In this document: in pieces, positions 1 to 5,662 of the stretch
How positions within the stretch are numbered: position 1 is the first letter of the stretch
How the letters are laid out: the number at the start of each line of letters is the position of its first letter
Source of the DNA: JBFJVZ01 sp041623895
GTDB taxonomy: Bacteria > Planctomycetota > Planctomycetia > Pirellulales > Pirellulaceae
Assembly (NCBI GenBank): GCA_041623895.1
Contig: JBFJVZ010000449.1
Coordinates: forward strand, 1-5,662
Direction: 5' to 3'
DNA: 5,662 bases
Made by a program: the position numbers and the translations under genes
Notes under the pieces: model-generated
What the model was told of the DNA's origin: nothing
The model's database searches: none
The model's input: the letters and a program-made list of their open reading frames with translations, nothing else

Positions 1-1
1 G

Positions 2-2431
2 GATGATCCCGATACGGTGATCGGCCTGTCGGCTGTCTTTGACGATGTCGACATCGTTACCAATGCCGACAGCCTGAGTTTTGCTGTGCAGAGCAATACC
101 AATCCGACGTTGGTCGATGCTTCGGTTGCCGGCGATCTGTTAACGCTCGATTACCTGGCGGATCAGAACGGCACGGCCACGATCATCGTGCGGGCAACCG
201 ATTTGGCTGGCCTGTTCATCGAGGACACGATCAGCCTGACGGTCGATGCGGTGAACGATCTACCAGAACGGATTGGCGGAGTCGTCAATGATTTGACGTT
301 GCCTTCGGGCGCAGGCACAACGAGCCTCGGTCTTGAGGAATTGGCATATGGTCCGGGAGGCTCTAGTGACGAAGCGACTCAGACGCTCACGTACGAGGTG
401 ACAACGGTCACTCCGGTCATCCTGGGCGACATTGTTTTAGCCGACGACGTGACTGTCGTGACCTCCGGCGTCTATTCCTTATCGGACCTGCAAGGTATGC
501 AGTTCCGGCCTGCGGCAAACCCAACAGGTGGCCCGGCGATATTCAGTTTTACGGTCACCGATGATGGGACAACGGGAGGAACGAGTGATCCTAAGACTCT
601 CCAAGAGTCACTGACCATTGACGTCGAACAGGCGCCGGCGGTCCCGCCGTTTGATACGACAGACTCTGGGCTTGGTACGATCACGGCTCAGGGAGAGAAT
701 CCGCCGCAGGAGACCGACCAGAAGGCATTTGACAATAAGTCGAACACGAAGTGGCTTGATTTCGCCAATGCAAATCCCGACACTCGCGCCAGCTGGATCC
801 AGTACCAGTACGACAACGATGAACGCTTCGTGGTCTCAGCCTACACGCTCACTTCTGGGAATCATGCCGCCGAGCGAAATCCGCGGGATTGGTCGCTGCT
901 GGGCTCCAATGATGGGATCAATTTCACGGTGTTGGATACACGGACGAATGAGTTGTTCGCTCGTAGATTTCATACGCGGCAATTTCTGCTAGACAATGCG
1001 ACGGCGTACAATGTCTATCGTTTGGAAATTGCTTCCGTAGCAGATCCGTCAACAGCCAATTCGGTTCAGCTGGCCGAGATTGAATTGATTGGTGTTCCCG
1101 AAGGGGTGCCTGCATTACCGGTGATCTCGGTCACGGCAACGGCTCCGGATGCGGCTGAAATGAATCCACCTATGGTTGGTGCTTTTGAGTTTACCCGCAG
1201 TGGGCCAACCAACGGAGACTTGGAAGTCCAGTACAGCCTGCTGGGCAGTACTGCTGACGCCTCCGACTACAGTGAGGTGCTGTCAGGCGTCGTGACGATT
1301 CCGGACGGTTCTTCAACGGCAACAATCACGATCACTCCGGTGGACGACCTGCTGGACGAAGGTCCGGAAACCGTGCAGTTATCGCTGCTGAGCGATGCGG
1401 GCTATGTGATTCGTCTGCAAACTGAAGCAGAGGTGGAAATCATCGACAACGATGCGCCCGAGGAACCGTTCGATACCACTGATGTGGGACTCGCCATGAT
1501 CACCGCCCAAGGCGAGAACGGAATCGCCGAGTCGAAGGAAAAAGCCTTTGACAACGATCCCGGCACCAAGTGGCTTGATTTTGCCAATGCCAATCCGAGT
1601 ACCCGTGCCAGCTGGATTCAGTACGCATACGTCGATGCGGAATATATCGTTAGCAGTTATACCATCACTTCGGCAAACGATGCTCAGGCGCGGGATCCCA
1701 AAGATTGGTCGCTGCTTGGGTCGAATGACGGAGTCAACTTCACTGTGCTTGACACCCGCGCGGGTGAAGACTTCCCGAATCGCCTTCAAAAGCGGGAATT
1801 CAGCTTCACGAATTCCAACGCTTACGGCATGTACCGATTGGAGATCGCATCGGTAGCTGAACCGGCTTCCGCCAATTCGGTTCAGTTGGCAGAAATCGAA
1901 CTCATTGGCGTGTCAGGTTCATCCCAATCCCAATCCCAATCGGCGGCTGCGGATCAAAATCCGGCGTTAGCACAAGACGTCAATAATGACGGGGACGTCT
2001 CCTCCTTAGACGCACTGGTCATCATGAATCAATTGGCGGTCTCCTCGGTCGCAGGCGAACAGTTGGCGATGGGCGCCCGTGGCTACTATCCCGACGTTAA
2101 CGGTGATAGCAAGGTCTCAGCTGCCGATGCCCTGCAGGTGATCAATTACCTCGCTCATCGCGTTAATCGCGTATCGCCAGAATTCGAGCCGATCGCTGTG
2201 CAACGTGCCAGATTGAGTGATACCGAAGCGGCAAGTTCCGAAGCGGCCAGTGACGCACTCTTTGCCGGGTTCGCCTCGGATGGTTTGATCAGGCATTCCT
2301 CGGATGACCGCTATCCTGAGGCAGTTGCCACGATTGAAAGCTTGTCAAATGAGCGTCAGGATGATGTCGACGAATTCGACGCGCTGACTCTGCTGGCGGA
2401 CGACGTCTTGCAACAGAAAACCGAGCGGTGA
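2..2431 (+). CDS. Large exported multidomain protein with cadherin-like, discoidin-like (x2), Calx-beta and dockerin modules; 5' partial
   Basis: The frame is open from base 2 (Asp-Asp-Pro-Asp-Thr before the GTG at 17), so that GTG is not the start and the gene begins outside the window. The visible 809 codons encode, in order: a cadherin/Ig-like repeat (to about 260, ending in a VND-type boundary); a second beta-sandwich repeat (about 270-640); a discoidin/F5-8C-like domain (647-1096); a Calx-beta domain (1121-1453, with the DEGPETVQLSL core and terminal IIDND); a second discoidin-like domain (1466-1912); a Ser-Gln linker; a type I dockerin (1976-2161); and an acidic tail. Dockerin loop 1 is DVNNDGDVSSLD and loop 2 is DVNGDSKVSAAD; both keep the Asp/Asn calcium ligands at positions 1, 3, 5 and 12. 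Discoidin-like domains commonly bind carbohydrate, Calx-beta and dockerin bind calcium, and dockerins usually dock onto cohesins. I infer a secreted or cell-surface adhesin or carbohydrate-binding protein. No catalytic domain is visible; one could lie upstream. The signal peptide, if any, is outside the window. Confidence 0.88.
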   Translation, partial: DDPDTVIGLSAVFDDVDIVTNADSLSFAVQSNTNPTLVDASVAGDLLTLDYLADQNGTATIIVRATDLAGLFIEDTISLTVDAVNDLPERIGGVVNDLTLPSGAGTTSLGLEELAYGPGGSSDEATQTLTYEVTTVTPVILGDIVLADDVTVVTSGVYSLSDLQGMQFRPAANPTGGPAIFSFTVTDDGTTGGTSDPKTLQESLTIDVEQAPAVPPFDTTDSGLGTITAQGENPPQETDQKAFDNKSNTKWLDFANANPDTRASWIQYQYDNDERFVVSAYTLTSGNHAAERNPRDWSLLGSNDGINFTVLDTRTNELFARRFHTRQFLLDNATAYNVYRLEIASVADPSTANSVQLAEIELIGVPEGVPALPVISVTATAPDAAEMNPPMVGAFEFTRSGPTNGDLEVQYSLLGSTADASDYSEVLSGVVTIPDGSSTATITITPVDDLLDEGPETVQLSLLSDAGYVIRLQTEAEVEIIDNDAPEEPFDTTDVGLAMITAQGENGIAESKEKAFDNDPGTKWLDFANANPSTRASWIQYAYVDAEYIVSSYTITSANDAQARDPKDWSLLGSNDGVNFTVLDTRAGEDFPNRLQKREFSFTNSNAYGMYRLEIASVAEPASANSVQLAEIELIGVSGSSQSQSQSAAADQNPALAQDVNNDGDVSSLDALVIMNQLAVSSVAGEQLAMGARGYYPDVNGDSKVSAADALQVINYLAHRVNRVSPEFEPIAVQRARLSDTEAASSEAASDALFAGFASDGLIRHSSDDRYPEAVATIESLSNERQDDVDEFDALTLLADDVLQQKTER
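647..1096 (+). repeat. Discoidin-like module, copy 1 (intragenic repeat)
   Basis: This 450-bp in-frame unit starts at PFDTTDSGL and ends at QLAEIELIGV. It has the discoidin/CBM32-like pattern of an 'AFDN..TKWLDF' strand, a 'DWSLLGSNDG.NFTVLDTR' strand and a C-terminal 'YRLEI...NSVQLAEIEL' strand. It is homologous to the unit at 1466-1912; by hand alignment about two thirds of residues are identical, with a one-codon gap in the region after WIQY. Confidence 0.85.
1466..1912 (+). repeat. Discoidin-like module, copy 2 (intragenic repeat)
   Basis: This is the second copy of the module at 647-1096, one codon shorter. It begins with PFDTTDVGL and ends with the identical QLAEIELIGV. Several patches match at DNA level including silent positions, for example the stretch from 1568 encoding KWLDF and the patch encoding NSVQ near 1872-1884. 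The sides (DPKDWSLLGSNDG, NFTVLDTR) are conserved, while the middle loops (after WIQY and after LDTR) diverge. Those loops are where discoidin-type domains usually hold their ligand-contacting residues. Confidence 0.85.
1922..1939 (+). repeat. Short tandem hexanucleotide repeat (tcccaa x3) encoding a Ser-Gln linker
   Basis: Three perfect copies of tcccaa lie in frame and encode SQSQSQ between the second discoidin-like module and the dockerin. The unit is a multiple of three, so copy-number slippage would change linker length without breaking the frame. Confidence 0.9.
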
Positions 2432-2444
2432 TGCATAACTCGGT
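2420..2444 (-). terminator. Weak candidate terminator hairpin for the minus-strand glycosyltransferase genes
   Basis: The arms accgag (2420-2425) and ctcggt (2439-2444) are perfectly complementary around a 13-nt loop. Read on the minus strand, the hairpin begins 10 nt after the TAA of the GT2-GtrA gene and runs straight into a T-rich stretch (ttttctgtt). On the plus strand the T-run is farther away and interrupted. The stem is only 6 bp and overlaps the stop of the dockerin protein gene, so this is a tentative call. It may act on either strand at the convergent junction. Confidence 0.3.
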
Positions 2445-2454
2445 CACAAATGTT

Positions 2455-3669
2455 TTAGCCGTCGTCGGCCGGCGACTCATCTTTTTCACTGGCTCGGACA
2501 GCGTGTTCAGGCGAATCCCGCGAAGGATTCTTATCTTGAAACACAACATAACGGCAGAGAACAAAGTTGAATCCGGTGCCTGCGATGATACCTATCGAGG
2601 CAGCCAGCAACTTATGCGCTGTCGTAGCTGGAAATATGGATGCCAGCGAGACACTGACAATCCAGTTGATGACTGCACCCACAGCGCAACTGCCGCAGAA
2701 GCTGAAATAGCGGCGGAGCACAGCATCCTTGCTGGCGTATGAAAAGGTAAGCTTGCGATTGAGCAAGAAATTCCAAGACATGGCTACCCAGATCGCCAAC
2801 GCGCGAGCCCAGCCGGTCGGCAGGTACAGCAGCAAAGCTGCGTAAGTGAGCAGGTCAACAACCATTCCTGTTGCACCGACCGAGAGAAACTGCGCCAGGT
2901 AGGCCCAGTTACGAAAACGATATTCGTAAAGCCGCTTCAGGTGCCGCACATAGTTGATCTGTTCGCGGAAAGAGAGCTTGCTTTCGCCGTGCATTCGGTC
3001 GTGGAACTGAATCGGAACTTCAGCAATGTTTCGGCAGTTGCCTTTGACAATCAACTCCAGTCCGATTTTGTAGCCGACGGGGTTCAATTGCTGCAAAGCC
3101 TGATCAAAGGTGAGTTTGCGAATCGCGAAGAACCCGGCCATGGGGTCCTTCGCAGAGGTAAGCGGACGCGCCAACCAGGTGGCGATTTTCGAATTCAGGT
3201 AGCGCAAAAATCCCCAGTCTTCATCAGTCCCGCCACCAGTGACGTACCGACTACCAATGACAAATTGGATGTTGGGATCGTTCAGCGCGGCAACTAACTC
3301 CGGAATTTTTTCGGGTGGATGCGAGAGATCTGCATCCATCACCAGCAGGAGTTTGCCCTTCGCCAGTCGCATCCCGGCAATCACGGCACTGGATAATCCT
3401 CGTTCCTTTTTGCGGACGTGCAAACGAACAGGAAAATCAGACGCCAAACGCTCACAGACCATGACTGTTTCGTCCGGACTGTTGTCGTCGACGACAATGA
3501 TTTCCACTTTCGAGGAAAGTTCGCCCAGGGCACGGTCAATCTGAGGTACGAGCAGGGGAAGATTGTCCGCCTCACAATACGTGGGAATGATGACGGAGAT
3601 TTCGGGTGTAACCGCAGATGCGCGCTGCTGAGGGTCAACGCTCGGTTGTTGTGTGTCTTGATGAAGCAA
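2455..3669 (-). CDS. GT2 polyprenyl-phosphate sugar synthase (DPM1-like) fused to a GtrA membrane domain
   Basis: This 404-residue protein probably transfers a sugar from a nucleotide donor to polyprenyl phosphate on the cytoplasmic face of the membrane. Residues about 23-240 are a GT-A fold family 2 domain: ISVIIPTYCEADNL at 24-37, VVDDNSPDE at 59-67, metal-binding MDADLSHPPE with the DxD-type triad at 112-114, GSRYVTGG at 139-146, and the DPM-synthase-like KDPMAGFFAIRK and HGESKLSF segments. Residues about 256-377 are a GtrA-type domain with four hydrophobic segments and the NFLLNRKLTF motif. DPM synthases with a C-terminal membrane domain are known, for example in Pyrococcus furiosus. The tail (378-404) is charged and likely cytoplasmic. 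The start is TTG, with AAGGG 8 nt upstream; the next in-frame Met (residue 70) would remove the nucleotide-binding strand. It lies 33 bp after the GT39 gene, probably in the same operon. Mannose versus glucose or another sugar cannot be read from the sequence. Confidence 0.9.
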   Translation of the reverse strand: MLHQDTQQPSVDPQQRASAVTPEISVIIPTYCEADNLPLLVPQIDRALGELSSKVEIIVVDDNSPDETVMVCERLASDFPVRLHVRKKERGLSSAVIAGMRLAKGKLLLVMDADLSHPPEKIPELVAALNDPNIQFVIGSRYVTGGGTDEDWGFLRYLNSKIATWLARPLTSAKDPMAGFFAIRKLTFDQALQQLNPVGYKIGLELIVKGNCRNIAEVPIQFHDRMHGESKLSFREQINYVRHLKRLYEYRFRNWAYLAQFLSVGATGMVVDLLTYAALLLYLPTGWARALAIWVAMSWNFLLNRKLTFSYASKDAVLRRYFSFCGSCAVGAVINWIVSVSLASIFPATTAHKLLAASIGIIAGTGFNFVLCRYVVFQDKNPSRDSPEHAVRASEKDESPADDG

Positions 3670-3677
3670 AACCAGGG

Positions 3678-3682
3678 CCCTT
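3678..3682 (-). promoter_or_regulatory. Ribosome binding site supporting the TTG start of the GT2-GtrA gene
   Basis: On the minus strand AAGGG is followed by 8 nt and then TTG (3669-3667). The in-frame path upstream contains no ATG or GTG before a TAA at 3702-3700, so TTG is the best available start. Confidence 0.5.
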
Positions 3683-3702
3683 AACCTGTATGTGAACTGT
3701 TA

Positions 3703-5292
3703 TTAACGCTGTACAAGCTTCCAAAGCGATCCGAGAGTCTGCTCGACTCTGACGTCGCAATTCTGCTCTACATTGGAGCGAGCAGCTTCCGTGGGGTTAA
3801 AAAGAAAAAACTCATTAAAATCTGTCGAAAGCCGAGGAACGGTTTCGTCAGAAAGTAGTTGCAAGTGAACGTTCGGATCGAGGCGATGGCAAATCATTTG
3901 TGTCTTTCTCCAGGGCCCAAAGCAATAGACAACGGGCTGGTCGGACTGATTCACGATTGCAGCGATCTGGGGATAGTCCCCGTATTTTCCCGGTGACTTG
4001 TTCCACCACATTTCATTTCTGGAGCGGACGGCACAGGAGATGGTCCCGGCCAACAGGAGCATGACTCCAATGGCCTGCCACAACACTCGGCGACGCGGGC
4101 TGCTGGCGGAATCGCTGATCTTGGCTGACAGCAAGTAAGCCATGCAAATCTGGAGTCCAACAATCGAAGGAAGTATGTAGCGCGTCGTGCCGTAACGCCT
4201 ACCTAACGCGATGTCCATTATCAACAACGGTAAAGCGATCGACGCAGCCACAGTGCCGACGATTAACCATTGCTGCAGCGGTGCTGTGCGGATCAAAAAG
4301 TAGATCGAATACAAAATCAGCAAGAGAACCAACGCGACCAAGGGCAGCACCGACAACTTGACGGCAAGGGAATCGGTGAGCGCAACTCCAAGATCAAAAA
4401 ACCCGCGGCTGACAATGCCAGCCCACCGCGTTAGGCAATCCATGAACGACTGAGGAAATTGTGTCCACGAAGTACCCTGCGGCCCCCGGTCCTTGAAAAT
4501 GACAAGAATCCACGGCAAAAACGCCGCGAGTGCAATCGCGGAAGCAATGACGTAGCGGAGCGACGTGCGACAGACGGCAAATCGCGTGACCGCAAATACA
4601 TAGATTGCCTGTCCGATAGCAACCAGGCCAAACAGGATTTGTGTGTAAAGACCCAGCACAACCGTTACAGCATAGATCGCCCAACTGCCAGCAGAGTCGA
4701 ATCGCATTGCCCGCAGCAGGGCGATGCTGGATACCAAGACGATCAGAACAAATAGGCTGTAGGGTCGCGCTTCCTGAGCGAAGGTGACTTGAGCGGGCGA
4801 AATTGCGAACAGCGCCGTGGCGATCAAACCCACGCTGGATGAATCGAAAATTTCACGACAGAGCCAGTACACGCAGGGCAGTGCCAAGAGGCCGAATAAT
4901 ACCGATAAACTTCGGATTGCCGTGATCGAATTCCCAAAGCATGCGACCCATTGCCTGGCCAGCACAAAATACAGCGGTGCCAGTTGGGGTTCTTCGTCCG
5001 CCAAACCCTGGATCGTATCTCTAACCGTCCTGGTCGAGTTTACGACCTGGTATTTTTGCATTTCGGCGACGGTGACGACTTGCTGATCACGTAGCTCGTC
5101 TTCAATTTCAGTAACTTGATAACCCGCAATTCGCAATGACGTATAGACTTCGTCATTCCAGTAGAGGTGGTAGTCAATGCTATAAAGGCGGAAAAAAACG
5201 CCAACCAACAAGACCACCGCCACAGACACGCGAAGGCGTTTGTGTAGACGAACATCGCTAGCTAAGTAATTTTCGTTTGGATCCGCTGACAC
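3703..5292 (-). CDS. GT39/ArnT-like (PMT_2-type) integral membrane glycosyltransferase
   Basis: This protein of 529 residues (535 if the GTG at 5310 is used) has about eleven hydrophobic segments. The family transfers a sugar from a polyprenyl-phosphate donor to an acceptor (protein, lipid or glycan) on the outer side of the cytoplasmic membrane. With numbering from the GTG at 5292, membrane segment 1 is about 22-39. The first outer loop contains YWNDEVYTSLR, with the acidic pair D47-E48 typical of the catalytic loop. EEPQLAPLYF follows at 100-109, then SPAQVTFAQEARPYSLF (about 165-181), the conserved bacterial PMT_2 signature. A hydrophilic C-terminal region of about 95 residues (435-529) follows the last membrane segment and is probably periplasmic. 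The gene ends in tandem TAA TAA codons, 33 bp before the GT2-GtrA gene, which could supply its lipid-linked donor. The acceptor and sugar are unknown. I chose 5292 because of its much better ribosome binding site. Confidence 0.87.
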   Translation of the reverse strand: MSADPNENYLASDVRLHKRLRVSVAVVLLVGVFFRLYSIDYHLYWNDEVYTSLRIAGYQVTEIEDELRDQQVVTVAEMQKYQVVNSTRTVRDTIQGLADEEPQLAPLYFVLARQWVACFGNSITAIRSLSVLFGLLALPCVYWLCREIFDSSSVGLIATALFAISPAQVTFAQEARPYSLFVLIVLVSSIALLRAMRFDSAGSWAIYAVTVVLGLYTQILFGLVAIGQAIYVFAVTRFAVCRTSLRYVIASAIALAAFLPWILVIFKDRGPQGTSWTQFPQSFMDCLTRWAGIVSRGFFDLGVALTDSLAVKLSVLPLVALVLLLILYSIYFLIRTAPLQQWLIVGTVAASIALPLLIMDIALGRRYGTTRYILPSIVGLQICMAYLLSAKISDSASSPRRRVLWQAIGVMLLLAGTISCAVRSRNEMWWNKSPGKYGDYPQIAAIVNQSDQPVVYCFGPWRKTQMICHRLDPNVHLQLLSDETVPRLSTDFNEFFLFNPTEAARSNVEQNCDVRVEQTLGSLWKLVQR

Positions 5293-5296
5293 GGAC

Positions 5297-5304
5297 TCAC
5301 CTCT
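5297..5304 (-). promoter_or_regulatory. Ribosome binding site deciding the GTG start at 5292 of the GT39 gene
   Basis: On the minus strand AGAGGTGA lies just upstream of the GTG at 5292-5290, with 7 nt between the GAGG core and the start codon. It matches the 16S anti-Shine-Dalgarno well. The alternative GTG at 5310-5308 is preceded by CCTCAGACCG, which has no purine-rich element. Confidence 0.6.
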
Positions 5305-5428
5305 GCGCACCGGTCTGAGGATTGGCTACGTGACAGGCATTTGACACAGTCACGGGTGGGCTTTGCTTGGCCATAGAGTCTGTTCTGTCGGTGGTTCCCC
5401 GCACACCGAGGTCAGAATCAGTGAGCAT
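5297..5428 (-). other. Possible small leader ORF (43 codons) upstream of the GT39 gene
   Basis: An ATG at 5428 opens a 43-residue frame whose TGA (5299-5297) lies inside the ribosome binding site of the GT39 gene. This arrangement could couple translation of the two. There is no good Shine-Dalgarno before the ATG. The peptide (MLTDSDLGVRGTT...PQTGAQR) is polar, has no recognisable domain or membrane segment, and its composition is not persuasive. The frame continues upstream to a GTG at 5539 that overlaps the neighbouring gene. It may well be chance. Confidence 0.15.
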
Positions 5429-5455
5429 AATTACGCTTTTGTGAAAGTCCAACAA
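5427..5455 (-). promoter_or_regulatory. Weak candidate sigma70-like promoter in the 173-bp gap before the GT39 gene
   Basis: On the minus strand TTGTTG (5455-5450) and AATTAT (5432-5427) are separated by 17 nt. Matches to consensus are 3/6 and 4/6. The rest of the gap (5293-5465) shows no convincing terminator, repeat or RNA structure. The near-palindrome AGCATAATTACGCT at 5424-5437 overlaps the -10-like box. Planctomycete promoters are poorly conserved, so this is only a lead. Confidence 0.2.
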
Positions 5456-5465
5456 ACTCGATCCT

Positions 5466-5662
5466 TTATCCTGTACTCGAAGGCTGGTTTCGGAATTCCG
5501 CCAAATAGGTGAGTCCGTAGCCACAAAACCGTCTGACACTGGGGATTAGGATCCAGCAGAACATCCCGTACAGACCTATCAAAGTGATTCGCACGACAGG
5601 GTGATCAAAGCCAAAGATCGAATAGAGTCCGACGGCAGCAAGCCCAAACACCAGCGGCCGTA
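5466..5662 (-). CDS. C-terminal fragment of an integral membrane protein, 5' partial at the window edge
   Basis: The minus-strand frame is open to the right edge of the window (Arg-Pro-Leu before the GTG at 5651), so what is visible is the last 65 or so residues of a longer protein ending in TAA. Two hydrophobic segments can be seen, VFGLAAVGLYSIFGF and ITLIGLYGMFCWILI. A short basic/aromatic stretch (VRRFCGYGLTYLAEFRNQ) and a polar end follow. The pattern fits the tail of a polytopic membrane protein such as a polysaccharide flippase or polymerase, which would suit the neighbouring glycosyltransferases. No diagnostic motif is in view, so the family is not assigned. It is codirectional with the GT39 gene, with a 173-bp gap. 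Confidence 0.6.
   Translation of the reverse strand, partial: RPLVFGLAAVGLYSIFGFDHPVVRITLIGLYGMFCWILIPSVRRFCGYGLTYLAEFRNQPSSTG

Noticed and set aside
17..19. GTG as the start codon of the dockerin protein
   Set aside because: The frame is open upstream to the window edge, and the residues before it continue a cadherin-like repeat, so the gene is 5' partial.
618..992. 124-codon plus-strand frame, very rich in Arg
   Set aside because: It is a shifted reading of the first discoidin-like module. The Arg-rich composition is typical of an out-of-frame translation.
1379..1789. 136-codon minus-strand frame opposite the Calx-beta/discoidin region
   Set aside because: It is antisense to a well-supported coding region with clear domain motifs and has no recognisable protein features of its own.
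2428..2742. 104-codon plus-strand frame after the dockerin gene
   Set aside because: It runs antisense through the GtrA domain coding sequence. Its start overlaps the stop codon of the dockerin protein gene, and it has no domain features.
3482..3497. Perfect 16-bp palindrome ttgtcgtcgacgacaa
   Set aside because: It lies within the conserved VVDDN motif of the GT2 domain and follows from the codons used there. A regulatory role so deep inside a gene is unlikely.
3675..3680. gggccc palindrome in the 33-bp gap between the two glycosyltransferase genes
   Set aside because: It is too short to be a terminator stem and has no T-run after it. The purines overlap the proposed ribosome binding site.
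5297..5539. 80-codon minus-strand frame as a full gene
   Set aside because: It overlaps the end of the membrane protein gene in another frame, starts from a GTG without a ribosome binding site, and shows no domain or plausible composition. Only the short ATG part was kept, as a weak lead.

Overview
The window looks like the chromosome of a planctomycete, most likely a Rhodopirellula/Pirellulaceae-type bacterium. This is inferred from a very large exported multidomain protein (cadherin/Ig-like, Calx-beta and discoidin-like modules ending in a type I dockerin), moderate GC, and frequent GTG/TTG starts. No RNA gene, insertion sequence, CRISPR array or integrase was seen.

Layout. Positions 2-2431 (+) hold the 3' part of a large surface or secreted protein gene that is already open at the left edge. 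Its recognisable modules are, in order: two beta-sandwich/cadherin-like repeats, a discoidin-like domain, a Calx-beta domain, a second copy of the same discoidin-like domain, a short Ser-Gln linker, a complete dockerin, and an acidic tail of about 88 residues. Only 23 bp separate it from a convergent minus-strand gene, and a weak hairpin lies at the junction. The minus strand, read right to left, carries three genes: the C-terminal end of a membrane protein (5466-5662, cut by the window edge); after a 173-bp gap, a GT39/ArnT-like polytopic glycosyltransferase (3703-5292); and after a 33-bp gap, a fusion of a GT2 dolichol-phosphate-mannose-synthase-like domain with a GtrA membrane domain (2455-3669).

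How the genes may work together. The GT2-GtrA protein is the kind of enzyme that makes a polyprenyl-phosphate sugar on the cytoplasmic face. GT39-type enzymes use such lipid-linked sugars as donors on the outer face of the membrane. The pair therefore looks like a donor-synthesis and transfer module for surface glycan or protein glycosylation. The convergent adhesin-like gene next door could be a substrate or an unrelated neighbour; the sequence does not decide this. The most notable points are the duplicated discoidin module around a Calx-beta domain, the dockerin that is not at the C-terminus, the adjacent GT pair, and the start-site and leader question at the GT39 gene.
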